DNA of 64,000 nt from Bin103 sp002238925 (GCA_965208065.1 OZ242313.1:1674001-1738000), one strand, 5' to 3'. Shown: positions 1 to 10,046, counted from the stretch's first letter. Notes: generated by a model from the letters alone, not told the origin. A program made the numbers and translations.

Positions 1-204
1 CAGGTGTGGCTGGACGACGGCCCCGAGGCTCCAACCCGCTACGTGGCGACCTACCGCAGCGTGCCCCTGTCGCTTGGCGAGAAGCTGCTGTTTTTCCCAC
101 TCGGGGTCGCCGAGGGGGTGGCCGACGAAGTCACCCTGAAGCTGGAGGTGGAGATTGTCCGCTACGAGCCGGAGCGCTCCAAGGTGGCCACCACTGGACC
201 CTAG
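1..204 (+). CDS. 3' end of an unidentified protein (partial)
   Basis: The frame is open from the first base and ends at TAG 202-204, giving the last 67 residues of a protein that starts outside the window. The tail has alternating hydrophobic and charged residues (for example LKLEVEIVRYEP) that look like a beta-rich domain. No motif identifies it. It lies 47 nt before the transglutaminase-like gene on the same strand, so co-transcription is possible. Function unknown. Confidence 0.55.
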   Translation, partial: QVWLDDGPEAPTRYVATYRSVPLSLGEKLLFFPLGVAEGVADEVTLKLEVEIVRYEPERSKVATTGP

Positions 205-251
205 CGGCCGCGCCGCGATCCGCGGACAGCGCTGAGCTACCCGGTCCCGAG

Positions 252-1892
252 ATGTTCAGATCGCTGTCACCGCGCGGGCGGGCCCTGGTTCCGGCGGCGG
301 CGTTCGCCGTTCTGCTGGCCGTGCTGCTGCTCGGTTCCTACAGCCGCCCACCGGTAATCGAGGCCGCCGACCCGCGCATCGGGCACGGCGGCGATGTCCT
401 GATCGTGACCGGGCGCGGCTTCGGGGAGGAGCGGGACGGCGGGCAGGTGCTGATCGCGGGCGTCGCGCCGACCAGCGATGCGTATCTGGAGTGGAGCGGC
501 GAACGGATCAGCATGCGCGTGCCCCAGGAGGTGCGATCCGGATTCGTGTACGTGGTGGCCGGGGGCCGGCGCAGCAATGGCGTTCTGTTTGCCAATCGCG
601 ACAATCTGCCGCGCGTGGGTTCGGCGCTCACCGATCCGGGCCAGCCGGTGGTGGTCAATGTCGACCGGCAGCGCGGCGCGGTCGGTGAACCGGTGGTAAT
701 CACTGGCCGCAACTTCGGCCCCCAGCGCGGCTCTTCGGCGGTGCTGTTCACCTGGCTGTCGGCCGATCCGCTGGCGGCGGGAGCGGGTACCGCGGAGTTC
801 GTCGCAGCCGATGCGCACGACATGGACTACGAAGGCTGGTCCGATTCCGAGATCCGGGTGCGGGTCCCGGATGGCGCCGCGACCGGAAACCTCCTGGTGC
901 GGACCGAACAGGGGTTCAGCAACCAGGTGTTCTTCGAAATCGACTCCGCCGTGGGCAGCAAGCGCTACACCGGCCGACGCACCTATTCGGTGAGCATGAG
1001 CCTGTCGATCGCCAATATCCGAGCCACCGGGCCCAATGAACTGTATCTGTGGATGCCGAAGGTGTGGCAGGCGCCGGCGCAGCGCAACGTGCGGCTGGTC
1101 ACCCGCGAACCCGAGCCGCTGTACGAGGATGTCGCCGGCGCGGCGGTGTTTCACCTGCGCAACCTGGTCCCGGGCGGCGTGTACGGCGTGATGCAGCAGT
1201 TCATCTTCGAACGCTACGCCGTGGAGACGGCGATCGCGGAGGATCAGGTGGAGCCGTATGACCGGCACTCGCGCGCGTACCGTGCGTTCACCGAACCGGA
1301 ACCGCTCATTGCCGCGGCCGACGAGCGGATTACTGCCCTGGCCGAACGCCTGACCCGCGGCCAGCGCAACCCGTGGCGCCGTGCCCGCCAGTTATACGAC
1401 GGGTTGCTGCGCCGGGTCACGTTCGCAGGCCGGCGCGCCGCCGAGCCGCTGGCCGCGCTGACCGCCGGCACCGGCGACGCCTACGACTTCGCCATGCTGT
1501 ACACCGCCCTGTTGCGCGCGGCAGAGGTCCCGGCGCGTCCGGTGGCGGGTTACCTGGTGCAAGCGCCGGATCGCCTGCGCGCCCACTACTGGACCGAACT
1601 TTACCTGCACCGGTTCGGATGGGTACCGGTAGATCCAGCTCTCGGGTCGGGAGCCGACCTGGTGCCGGACATCCCCGAGCGGGATGTGGCGGCGTACTAC
1701 TTCGGCAACCTGGACAATCGCCACCTGACCCTGTCCAAGGGAGTGGTGGCGACTGGCAAGCTGGCTCCGCGCGGCAGAACCGTGCACCGTCCTGATCTGG
1801 GCACGCTGCAGATGCACCATGAAGAGGTGGTCGGCGACCTGGCGTCCTACACCGCGCGCTGGAGTGGGCTGACCATTCTCGGCGTGTACTGA
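252..1892 (+). CDS. IPT/TIG and transglutaminase-like domain protein lacking the catalytic cysteine
   Basis: 546 aa from ATG 252; an in-frame extension to position 6 overlaps the upstream gene and is Arg/Gly/Pro-rich, so it was rejected. Residues about 14-33 form a signal anchor or signal peptide (AAAFAVLLAVLLLGSY). Two IPT/TIG-like beta-sandwich repeats follow (ADPRIGHGGDVLIVTGRGFG, then VNVDRQRGAVGEPVVITGRN). The C-terminal third is transglutaminase-like: LLRAAEVPARPVAGYLV, then AHYWTELYL with His445, then VPVDPALG with Asp461. The position that normally carries the nucleophilic Cys reads GDAYDFAML, so Ala410 (codon GCC 1479-1481) replaces it. Likely an exported or periplasmic protein with a binding or scaffold role rather than a thiol-dependent enzyme. 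The fold is well supported; the function is not. Confidence 0.75.
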   Translation: MFRSLSPRGRALVPAAAFAVLLAVLLLGSYSRPPVIEAADPRIGHGGDVLIVTGRGFGEERDGGQVLIAGVAPTSDAYLEWSGERISMRVPQEVRSGFVYVVAGGRRSNGVLFANRDNLPRVGSALTDPGQPVVVNVDRQRGAVGEPVVITGRNFGPQRGSSAVLFTWLSADPLAAGAGTAEFVAADAHDMDYEGWSDSEIRVRVPDGAATGNLLVRTEQGFSNQVFFEIDSAVGSKRYTGRRTYSVSMSLSIANIRATGPNELYLWMPKVWQAPAQRNVRLVTREPEPLYEDVAGAAVFHLRNLVPGGVYGVMQQFIFERYAVETAIAEDQVEPYDRHSRAYRAFTEPEPLIAAADERITALAERLTRGQRNPWRRARQLYDGLLRRVTFAGRRAAEPLAALTAGTGDAYDFAMLYTALLRAAEVPARPVAGYLVQAPDRLRAHYWTELYLHRFGWVPVDPALGSGADLVPDIPERDVAAYYFGNLDNRHLTLSKGVVATGKLAPRGRTVHRPDLGTLQMHHEEVVGDLASYTARWSGLTILGVY

Positions 1893-1937
1893 CCCGGCTC
1901 GACACGGCGGGACGTGGCATGACACCATCGGCGCCGC

Positions 1938-2777
1938 ATGGCGAGCTGCGAGATCACCGCCCTGGCCCTGGACATGGACGGCACGCTGTTGACCAGCGAA
2001 AAGCGGGTTACGGACGACACCAGGGTTACCCTGCGCGCGCTGCTGGAGCGCGGCCTGAGCATCTTTGCGGTGACCGGCAAGGCGCCGGGGATTACCGCGC
2101 GCTGCCTGGCGCCGCTGCGCCTGCCGATGGTGTGCCTCGACGGCGCCGTGCACGTGGCCGGCGGCGCGCAGCAGTGGGTGGACGACGCCACCATCGAAGA
2201 CCGCCTCGCGGCGCGCCTGCTGCACGACTGCGGCGGGCCGTGTTACCTCCTGGCCGACGGCGCCACGCAGGTACGCGGGGCGGTGGACGAGGTCCAGTAC
2301 GTCGACTGGTCGGACCAGGTCGGCAAGGTCGGCGCCGACCCGCTGCACCGCGTAACCCACCTGGTGTTCACTGGCCGTGAGCGCGCCCGGCTGGCTACTG
2401 TCCGGCGCCGCGTGCTGCGCTTGGCGCGCGAAGCGCCGGGGGCCGGGCTCAGCGTCTACCTCACCGAAGCTCCGTTCCACGGCTGCCACAGCCTGTTCAT
2501 ACGCAGCGCCGGCTGCACGAAGCTGCGCGGCGCGCGCGCCATGGCGCGCCGCCTGCACTTTCCGCTCGATGCGACCATGTTCATTGGCGACTGGGTGAAC
2601 GACATACCCCTGCTGCAGGCAGTGCGGTTCCCGGTCGCCATGCGCCACGCGCCGCGCGCGGTGAGCGAATACGCACGCGCGGTAACGCTGTTCGGCAATG
2701 ACGACGAGGGGGTGAGCCGGTTGCTGCGGGCCTACTTTGCGTTGGCCGCGCCAGGGGAACTGGGGGCGCCGGGATGA
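1938..2777 (+). CDS. HAD-superfamily phosphatase, Cof-like (class IIB)
   Basis: 279 aa. Motif I is LDMDGTLL near residues 10-17, with the nucleophile Asp and the second acid Asp. Motif II is the Thr of AVTGKAPG. Motif IV is GDWVNDIPLL near the C-terminus, where Asp residues bind Mg. The cap between motifs II and III is large, as in the Cof/YbiV group that dephosphorylates sugar phosphates and similar metabolites. The start ATG 1938 lies 45 nt after the transglutaminase-like gene; no strong ribosome-binding site is visible. The true substrate cannot be told from sequence. Confidence 0.85.
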   Translation: MASCEITALALDMDGTLLTSEKRVTDDTRVTLRALLERGLSIFAVTGKAPGITARCLAPLRLPMVCLDGAVHVAGGAQQWVDDATIEDRLAARLLHDCGGPCYLLADGATQVRGAVDEVQYVDWSDQVGKVGADPLHRVTHLVFTGRERARLATVRRRVLRLAREAPGAGLSVYLTEAPFHGCHSLFIRSAGCTKLRGARAMARRLHFPLDATMFIGDWVNDIPLLQAVRFPVAMRHAPRAVSEYARAVTLFGNDDEGVSRLLRAYFALAAPGELGAPG

Positions 2778-2780
2778 GCA

Positions 2781-2852
2781 AGGCGCCGACCGGAATCGAA
2801 CCGGTGCATAAAGGTTTTGCAGACCTCTCCCTTACCTCTTGGGTACGGCGCC
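2781..2852 (-). tRNA. tRNA-Cys (GCA)
   Basis: Read on the minus strand, the 7-bp acceptor stem GGCGCCG (5' end at 2852) pairs with CGGCGCC at 2788-2782. The anticodon loop is CTGCAAA with anticodon GCA, the T arm is ACCGG-TTCGATT-CCGGT, and the discriminator base is U (position 2781), a known identity element of tRNA-Cys. CCA is not encoded, so a CCA-adding enzyme is needed. The gene sits head-to-head with the next protein gene. Confidence 0.96.
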
Positions 2853-2864
2853 ACTGTTGCCGTT

Positions 2865-2893
2865 ATGGTACGAAATGAAATACCCTCTGTAAA
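2865..2893 (-). promoter_or_regulatory. putative tRNA-Cys promoter
   Basis: On the minus strand TTTACA (2893-2888) and TACCAT (2870-2865) are separated by exactly 17 nt, ending 12 nt before the tRNA 5' end. This is a good sigma-70-type match. It overlaps the first ATG of the divergent ORF, which argues that the protein starts further downstream. Confidence 0.55.
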
Positions 2894-2918
2894 GGTGCAA
2901 TACCCACAGGAGCGTCGG

Positions 2919-3359
2919 TTGCCGTCCAACGCCGACCTGCAGGACTTGCTGGCCAAGGCGATGACGCGGCTTGAGAATTGGCGCCTCGAGTTGGAAACCA
3001 ACCCCAACCCCCGCATGGTGCATTCGCTGCGCAACATTCTGGGCCACATGGAGTCGATTTCCCGCGTCACGGATACCAAGGCGGCGTTCTCCTACAAGCA
3101 CCTGTCACGCCAGATGTCGCTGCTCATCGGCGCGGTGGCGGAACTCAACTTGGCAATTACCGAGTCACTCGATGGCGATGACGCTATCGATGCCGGTGAG
3201 GAGGAACGCATCAACAGCAGTCTGAAACGGGTGGTCGAGTCGGCCGTGGAGCTGATCCGGATCGTTCAGACCGGCTTCGTCCTCAGCCGCCCGCGTCCCA
3301 TCCTGCCCGCCAACGACGTTCCCCGGGCCGGCCACTCACACCCTCAGGAGCAGCCGTGA
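2919..3359 (+). CDS. conserved-looking helical protein of unknown function
   Basis: 146 aa if translation starts at TTG 2919, which has AGGAG at 2908-2912 with a 6-nt gap. The alternative ATG 2865 (164 aa) has no ribosome-binding site and overlaps the predicted tRNA-Cys promoter. The protein is soluble and mostly helical (DLLAKAMTRLENWRLELE, then INSSLKRVVESAVELIRI), with no catalytic motif that I recognise. Its stop codon overlaps the GTG start of the E1alpha gene (GTGA at 3356-3359), so it is probably translationally coupled to the dehydrogenase operon. A direct link to the complex is inference. Confidence 0.65.
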   Translation: MPSNADLQDLLAKAMTRLENWRLELETNPNPRMVHSLRNILGHMESISRVTDTKAAFSYKHLSRQMSLLIGAVAELNLAITESLDGDDAIDAGEEERINSSLKRVVESAVELIRIVQTGFVLSRPRPILPANDVPRAGHSHPQEQP

Positions 3360-4423
3360 GCGAGATGGTACAGATGCTGGCCCCGGACGGGACCTACACC
3401 CCCGATCCGGCCTGGTGCTCGCACGCAATGACCGACGCGCAGTTGCGCACCGCCTACCGCCACATGGTACAGGCGCGCGCCGCGGACGAGTGGGCGTTCA
3501 GCCTCAACCGCCAGGGGAGGATCGGTACTTATCCGCCGGCCACCGGCCAGGAGGCGAACAGCGTCGGCGCGGTTATGGCGCTGCGCGAAGACGATTGGAT
3601 CGTGCCCACCTACCGCGAGCTCGGCGGCCTGCTGACGCGCGGGGTGCCGCTGAAGCAATTCTTTCTGTACTGGCTCGGCAACGAGCATGGCAGCGCCTTC
3701 GAGCGCGAGCTGTACCACGTCACGCCGATCGTGTTGCCGATCGGGTCGCAGCTTCCGCACGCGGTCGGCCTGGCGTTCGCCGAGCGCTACCAGGGCAGCG
3801 ACCGCATCGCCATTGGCTTCGTCGGCGACGGCGGCACCTCCGAGGGCGACTTCCACGAAGCGCTGAATTTCGCCGGGTTGTGGCAGGCGGGTACCATTTT
3901 CTTCGTGCAGAACAACCAGTACGCGATCTCCGTGCACCGCGATGTGCAGACGGCCAGCGGCACGCTGGCGCAGAAGGCGGTGGCGTATGGCTTCGAAGGC
4001 GTGCAGGTGGACGGCAATGACGTGACCGCCGTGTACGCCGTTACGGCCGCGGCCGCGGCCAAGGCGCGCGCCGGCGGTGGCCCCACCCTGATCGAAGGCG
4101 TTACCTACCGGATGGGGCCGCACACCACCTCCGACGACCCGAAGCGCTACCGCACCGACGACGAGGTGGCCGAGTGGAAGGGACGCGATCCGATCGTGCG
4201 CCTGCAGAAGCTGCTGCGCGCGCGCGGGTTGATGAACGACGACGAGGTCGCCGCGGTGATCGCCGAAGCGCGCGAGCAGGCGCGCCGCGAGTTCGACGCC
4301 GTGGAGCCGTTCGAGAAGCCTTCTCTCGAGGACACCTTCCGCTACGTGTACGCGGACCTGCCGCCCCTGATGCAGCGCCAGTTGGCCGAGCGGCGGCGCC
4401 GGCTGGAACGGACCGGAACATGA
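3356..4423 (+). CDS. pdhA: pyruvate (2-oxoacid) dehydrogenase E1 component, alpha subunit
   Basis: 355 aa from GTG 3356, with CAGGAG 8 nt upstream. The thiamine diphosphate-binding motif runs from GDGGTSEGDFHEALNF to VQNNQYAIS, about residues 157-195; YPPATGQEA and RMGPHTTSDDPKRYR are other family-conserved segments. It forms a heterotetramer with the beta subunit and decarboxylates the 2-oxoacid, passing the acyl group to the E2 lipoyl domain. The order E1alpha-E1beta-E2 and the similarity to Bacillus-type PdhA favour pyruvate, but a branched-chain 2-oxoacid enzyme cannot be excluded. The start overlaps the previous stop and the end overlaps the beta-subunit ATG. No E3 gene is in the window. 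Confidence 0.9.
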   Translation: MSEMVQMLAPDGTYTPDPAWCSHAMTDAQLRTAYRHMVQARAADEWAFSLNRQGRIGTYPPATGQEANSVGAVMALREDDWIVPTYRELGGLLTRGVPLKQFFLYWLGNEHGSAFERELYHVTPIVLPIGSQLPHAVGLAFAERYQGSDRIAIGFVGDGGTSEGDFHEALNFAGLWQAGTIFFVQNNQYAISVHRDVQTASGTLAQKAVAYGFEGVQVDGNDVTAVYAVTAAAAAKARAGGGPTLIEGVTYRMGPHTTSDDPKRYRTDDEVAEWKGRDPIVRLQKLLRARGLMNDDEVAAVIAEAREQARREFDAVEPFEKPSLEDTFRYVYADLPPLMQRQLAERRRRLERTGT

Positions 4424-5397
4424 AATCCGCGACGCTGCTCGGCGCCGTCAACACGGCGCTGGCGGATGCCCTGGAAGAGGACGATGCAGTGGTCGTGTAC
4501 GGCGAGGACATCGGCGTCAACGGCGGCGTGTTCCAGGCTACCGCCGGTCTGCAGAGCCGCTTCGGCAAGCGCCGCTGCTTCGACTCCCCGATTGCGGAGA
4601 GCGGCCTGGTCGGTACCGCCGTCGGGATGGCGATGGCCGGCCTCAAGCCGGTGGTGGAGATTCAGTTCAGCGGTTTCGTGTGGCCGGCGTTCAACCAGAT
4701 CGTGTGCCACGCGGCGCGCACCCGCAACCGCAGCCGGGCGGCGCTCACCCTGCCGCTGGTGGTGCGCATGCCGTACGGCGGCAACCTGAAGGCGCTTGAG
4801 CATCACGTCGAGAGCATGGAGGCCACGTTCGGACACGTGCCCGGCCTCAAGGTGGTGATTCCGTCCACGCCGCACGACGCCAGGGGACTGCTCCTCGCCG
4901 CGATCCGCGACCCGGATCCGGTAATCTACATGGAGCCCAAGCGATCCTACCACTCGCCGCAGCAGACCATCCCGGATACGCCCTACGTCCTGCCAATCGG
5001 ACGCGCGCGCGTGGAGCAGGAGGGCGACGCGGTCACCCTGATAGCGTATGGGGCGATGATGCGGGAAGCGCGCACCGCAACCGCCTGGTTTCGCCGCCAG
5101 GGCGTCGCTGTCGAACTGATCGATCTGCGCACCATCTATCCGTACGATTGCGATGCGGTGCTCGACTCGGTGCGCAAGACCGGCCGCCTGGTGGTGGTGC
5201 ACGAGGGACCGCGCTCGTTCGGAGTGGCCGCCGAACTGATCGCGCTGGTCACGGAGGAACTGTTCATGCACCTGGACGCACCGCCGCGGCGGGTCACCGG
5301 CAGCGATGCCGTCATCCCCCTGCCGGCTGCCGAGCAGTTCTACTTTCTCACCGCCGAACACATCGTTGACGCGGTGCGCGAGACGGTCGAATTTTAG
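4420..5397 (+). CDS. pdhB: pyruvate (2-oxoacid) dehydrogenase E1 component, beta subunit
   Basis: 325 aa from ATG 4420, which overlaps the alpha-subunit stop as ATGA (4420-4423). Family segments include VVYGEDIGVNGGVFQAT, the Glu of FDSPIAESGLVG that activates thiamine diphosphate, and VEIQFSGFVWPAFNQI. The transketolase C-terminal domain begins near PIGRARVEQEGDAVTL and includes the conserved IDLRTIYPYD and HEGPRSFG. It is translationally coupled with the alpha subunit, as expected for a 1:1 complex. Substrate uncertainty is the same as for the alpha subunit. Confidence 0.92.
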   Translation: MKSATLLGAVNTALADALEEDDAVVVYGEDIGVNGGVFQATAGLQSRFGKRRCFDSPIAESGLVGTAVGMAMAGLKPVVEIQFSGFVWPAFNQIVCHAARTRNRSRAALTLPLVVRMPYGGNLKALEHHVESMEATFGHVPGLKVVIPSTPHDARGLLLAAIRDPDPVIYMEPKRSYHSPQQTIPDTPYVLPIGRARVEQEGDAVTLIAYGAMMREARTATAWFRRQGVAVELIDLRTIYPYDCDAVLDSVRKTGRLVVVHEGPRSFGVAAELIALVTEELFMHLDAPPRRVTGSDAVIPLPAAEQFYFLTAEHIVDAVRETVEF

Positions 5398-5445
5398 AGG
5401 GTTCGTTGCGCCGCGGCCGTAGCAGCATGCATTGAGGAACGATCG

Positions 5446-6891
5446 ATGAGTTACGAATTCAGGTTTCCCGATATCGGTGAGGGTCTTACCGAGGGCAAGA
5501 TTCTCGAGTTCAAGGTCGAGCCCGGCGCCGAGGTGGTTGCCGGCGACATCCTGGCGATTGTCGAGACCGACAAGGTGGTGGCCGAGATCGCTTCGCCGCG
5601 CAGCGGTGTCGTGGTCAGGTTCGGCTCCGCGGTCGGCGAGCGGATCGGCGTGGGGGAGACCCTGGCGTTCATTGATCTGGCCGACGGCGCCGACGACGAA
5701 GACGGCGATGCGATCGCCGCCGGCACCGCCCGGGCCAACGGCGGGCACGAATTCCAGGCGCTGGTGGGAACCCTCGACGCCGCACCGAGTTCGCTGCCGG
5801 CGAGCGACGAACTCGACGCGCCGGAAGGCACCGCCGCGTCCGCCGAACCGGCGCCGTTGGCCGGCGGCACAGGCGCTCCTGCCGGCGCGGGCGACGACGG
5901 CGCCGGCAGGCCGTACGAAGGCGCCCCGGCGCCGGAGGGCGGCGGGATCCGGGACCACGCGCGCGGCGGCGCCGAACCGCTGGTGACGCCGGCCGCGCGG
6001 CGGCTGGCGCGTGACCTGGGCGTCGACCTGGCGCGGATCACGCCAAGCTCGGCCGGCGCAAGGATTCAGCGCGAGGACGTGGAGTCCGCCGCGGCCAGTA
6101 CGGGCGCAGCCGCGCCCTTGGCGCCCGACCTGGCGCACCCGGGACGCTCCGACTTCGCGTTTCCGCTCATCGACGATCCGCTCGTCACGCCTTCGCACCT
6201 GCCGCTGGGCCAGACCGTCGAGTTGACCATCCTGCGCAAGACGATCGCCCACACCATGGAGAGCAGCCGCAAGATCCCTACCGCCACCATCTTCGATATG
6301 GGAGTGGTGGACGACCTGGTGGAGCTACGCGCCAAGGTCAACCGGGGGCGCGACTTGCGGGTAAGCTTTCAGCCGTTCTTCATGAAGGCGCTCGCCACCG
6401 CGTTGCGCCGTTACCCAGTGCTCAACGCGCACTTCAACCCCGTGTCGGAGGAGCTGACGGTGTTCAAGGACATCAACATCGGGGTGGCGGTAAATACCGA
6501 AGCGGGGTTGATGCTGCCGGTCATCCACAACGTCGAGAACAAGACCATCCGTCAGATCGACACCGAGATGAAGGACATGGTGGAGCGCGCCAAGGGCCGG
6601 CAGATCAGCATCAAGAGCCTGCGCGGCGGCACTTTCAGCCTGACCAACTTCGGCCCATTCGGCGGCTTGTTCGCCTCGGCGATGATCTATCCACCGCAGG
6701 TGGCGATCATTGGCGCGGGGCGTATCCACCAGGCGCCGATGGTGGTGGACGGCGAAGTGCGCGCGGCCTGGGTGCTGCCGGTGTCGCTGGCGTTCGATCA
6801 TCGCGTGGTCGACGGCGTACCGGCGGCGGAGTTCGCCTCCTACTTCCTGGAACTGCTGCGCGGACCGCAGGAACTGTTCGTTTCGATGTAG
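5446..6891 (+). CDS. pdhC: dihydrolipoamide acyltransferase, E2 component
   Basis: 481 aa. Residues about 1-78 are one lipoyl domain with the lipoylated Lys in IVETDKVVAEI. An Ala/Pro/Gly-rich linker follows, then a peripheral subunit-binding domain around VTPAARRLARDLGVDLARI, a second linker and the acyltransferase domain with catalytic His in AFDHRVVDGVPAAEF near the C-terminus. It carries the acyl group from E1 to CoA and forms the core of the complex. It begins 48 nt after E1beta with GAGGAACG upstream of ATG. Biotin ligase follows 5 nt later; in some bacteria a related ligase handles lipoate, but here the downstream gene is biotin-type. Confidence 0.93.
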   Translation: MSYEFRFPDIGEGLTEGKILEFKVEPGAEVVAGDILAIVETDKVVAEIASPRSGVVVRFGSAVGERIGVGETLAFIDLADGADDEDGDAIAAGTARANGGHEFQALVGTLDAAPSSLPASDELDAPEGTAASAEPAPLAGGTGAPAGAGDDGAGRPYEGAPAPEGGGIRDHARGGAEPLVTPAARRLARDLGVDLARITPSSAGARIQREDVESAAASTGAAAPLAPDLAHPGRSDFAFPLIDDPLVTPSHLPLGQTVELTILRKTIAHTMESSRKIPTATIFDMGVVDDLVELRAKVNRGRDLRVSFQPFFMKALATALRRYPVLNAHFNPVSEELTVFKDINIGVAVNTEAGLMLPVIHNVENKTIRQIDTEMKDMVERAKGRQISIKSLRGGTFSLTNFGPFGGLFASAMIYPPQVAIIGAGRIHQAPMVVDGEVRAAWVLPVSLAFDHRVVDGVPAAEFASYFLELLRGPQELFVSM

Positions 6892-6896
6892 CGCCC

Positions 6897-7724
6897 GTGG
6901 CGCACCCTCCGCACGCTCCGCACCCTCTGGACCGAGCGCCGGGGCCCCCCAACTGGCCGCTCCGCCGGCCGCCGCTCGCTTCGCCGTGGCCGGAGGCGCC
7001 GCAGTACCACCTGCCGCAGACCCGCTCCACCGTCGAGGATGCGCGCCGCCTGTTACGCAGCGCGCCGCGCAACGGTGCGCTGATCACCGCCGACTACCAG
7101 ACTCACGGCCGCGGCCGCACCGCTGGACGGCGCTGGGTCAGCGAGCCGCGCCGCAATCTGCTGTTCAGCCTGTTGCTGTCCGTGGATGCCGTCGGCGCGC
7201 AGCCGCAACGCCTGCCGCTGGTGACCGGCTTGGCGGTGGCGCGGGCGGTAGAGGCGGTGAGCGGCCTGGCATGCCGCGTGAAATGGCCGAACGACGTGGT
7301 GGCGGGCGGCGGCAAGATCGCCGGATGCCTGTGCGAACGGACCGGCGGCTGGTACAGCGTCGGGGTCGGGGTCACCTGCAACCAGCGCCACGGTCTGCCG
7401 CCGGGTGCGCCGGGCGAACTGCCGGCTTCGTCGATACTCGTACAGCGTGGGCGGCGCGTCCGGCGCTGGCTGCTGCTGCAGGAGATCCTGGCGGCGCTGC
7501 ACCGGTTGCTGGCCGAGCCGGACTGGGCGCCGGCGGTGGATCGAAAACTGCTGCTGCGCGGCGAATGGGTGCAACTCGAGGGCGCCGGCCGCGGCGTGCC
7601 GCGGGTGGCCAGGGTGATCGGCGTTGCCGCCGCCGGCGGGCTGACGGTGGCGGATGCCGACGGTCGGCGCCACACCTGCCACGCCGGCAGCTTGCGTCTC
7701 CCCGACCGCTCGATCGGCCGCTAA
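6897..7724 (+). CDS. birA: biotin-[acetyl-CoA-carboxylase] ligase, no DNA-binding domain
   Basis: 275 aa from GTG 6897, the only plausible start, 5 nt after the E2 stop. It joins biotin to the carrier domain of biotin-dependent carboxylases through biotinyl-AMP. Motifs are the biotin-binding loop HGRGRTAGRRWV near residues 68-79, KWPNDV, and KIAGCLCE. The first about 35 residues are Pro/Arg-rich and not conserved-looking. The N-terminal helix-turn-helix of the bifunctional E. coli BirA is absent, so it is a ligase only. The position suggests co-transcription with the dehydrogenase genes. Confidence 0.88.
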   Translation: MAHPPHAPHPLDRAPGPPNWPLRRPPLASPWPEAPQYHLPQTRSTVEDARRLLRSAPRNGALITADYQTHGRGRTAGRRWVSEPRRNLLFSLLLSVDAVGAQPQRLPLVTGLAVARAVEAVSGLACRVKWPNDVVAGGGKIAGCLCERTGGWYSVGVGVTCNQRHGLPPGAPGELPASSILVQRGRRVRRWLLLQEILAALHRLLAEPDWAPAVDRKLLLRGEWVQLEGAGRGVPRVARVIGVAAAGGLTVADADGRRHTCHAGSLRLPDRSIGR

Positions 7725-7751
7725 CGCCAGGCAGCCGGGCGGCACAAAATG

Positions 7752-7780
7752 TTGCTTCGCGGCCGGGCTGTTAGTATGTT
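7752..7780 (+). promoter_or_regulatory. putative groEL promoter
   Basis: TTGCTT (7752-7757) and TATGTT (7775-7780) are separated by 17 nt, 47 nt before the groEL ATG. No CIRCE-type inverted repeat (TTAGCACTC and its complement) is present in the 103-nt gap, so HrcA control through CIRCE is not supported by the sequence. Confidence 0.5.
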
Positions 7781-7827
7781 TCCGTCGATTCTTACATCAT
7801 CAATTTCTCATCGTCAGGAGCAATGTA

Positions 7828-9471
<1,644 letters not shown>

Positions 9472-9494
9472 CAGGGTGGATACACCGAACCGGG

Positions 9495-9538
9495 AAAGGG
9501 GCGCGCCTTGTCTTCACCGAAGGGCAGCGCCCCTTTTT
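9495..9538 (+). terminator. intrinsic terminator after groEL
   Basis: AAAGGGGCGC (9495-9504) pairs perfectly with GCGCCCCTTT (9527-9536), with a 22-nt loop and a run of five T (9534-9538). It starts 23 nt after the groEL stop. Confidence 0.85.
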
Positions 9539-9591
9539 GCTTGTCCGGCTACGGCGCGGGGCACGGGCCGGGCTTGAGGGACGCCACACTG

Positions 9592-9882
9592 GTGAATCGC
9601 GCAGACTTTCTGTTTGTCATAGGCTACGATGGAGACAAGGCTGTGGTGCACGGACAGCAACGCCGCCGCTTCGGAAAGCTCGACACGGCGCAGCTCCTGG
9701 AACAGGGGCTCTTCAAGCCCGCGTTCTGCTCGGCCGAGTATTCCGGCAAGGCGGACGAGTTGGAACTGGTACGCATGGCGATGGAGCGGATTGGCGGCCA
9801 GCCCTGTTCGGTGGAGGATCTGCGTAAACTGTTTGGCGTGTATGGCGTGCCGGACAATATCAAGCGGGTGGTCGTGGCTTGA
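9592..9882 (+). CDS. small protein of unknown function
   Basis: 96 aa from GTG 9592, with GAGGG about 12 nt upstream; earlier in-frame starts fall inside the groEL terminator. The protein reads as one compact alpha/beta domain: ADFLFVIGYDGDKAVVHG, then LLEQGLFKPAFCSAEYSG, and a helix with VRMAMERIGG. There is no signal peptide or catalytic motif that I recognise. It stands alone between the groEL terminator and the yajC promoter region. Confidence 0.65.
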   Translation: MNRADFLFVIGYDGDKAVVHGQQRRRFGKLDTAQLLEQGLFKPAFCSAEYSGKADELELVRMAMERIGGQPCSVEDLRKLFGVYGVPDNIKRVVVA

Positions 9883-9946
9883 CGATGCCGCCGATTCGGC
9901 GGCGCGTCAGCGGGCCGCGGCACCGGGGCGGGAGTGTGGCTTCGGT

Positions 9947-9976
9947 TTGACCGGAGCGCCGCCGGCGTAGTAGGTT
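9947..9976 (+). promoter_or_regulatory. possible yajC-secDF promoter
   Basis: TTGACC (9947-9952) followed after 18 nt by TAGGTT (9971-9976), 71 nt before yajC. The -10 match is only moderate. The rest of the 164-nt gap holds a GCCGCC-GATTC-GGCGGC hairpin near 9887, without a T run. Confidence 0.35.
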
Positions 9977-10046
9977 CGGCCCCTCCGCTGCCGATACACG
10001 CGCCGGCCGACCGCGCGCAAAAAGGGATTGGCAAAGGACATATCCG

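Noticed and set aside
4342..6252. Long minus-strand open frame opposite the E1beta/E2 genes
   Set aside because: Antisense shadow of high-GC coding sequence; no family motif, and the plus strand encodes clear enzymes.
7725..7827. Search for a CIRCE operator before groEL
   Set aside because: No TTAGCACTC-type inverted repeat is present; the nearby TTAGTATG is part of the -10 region only.
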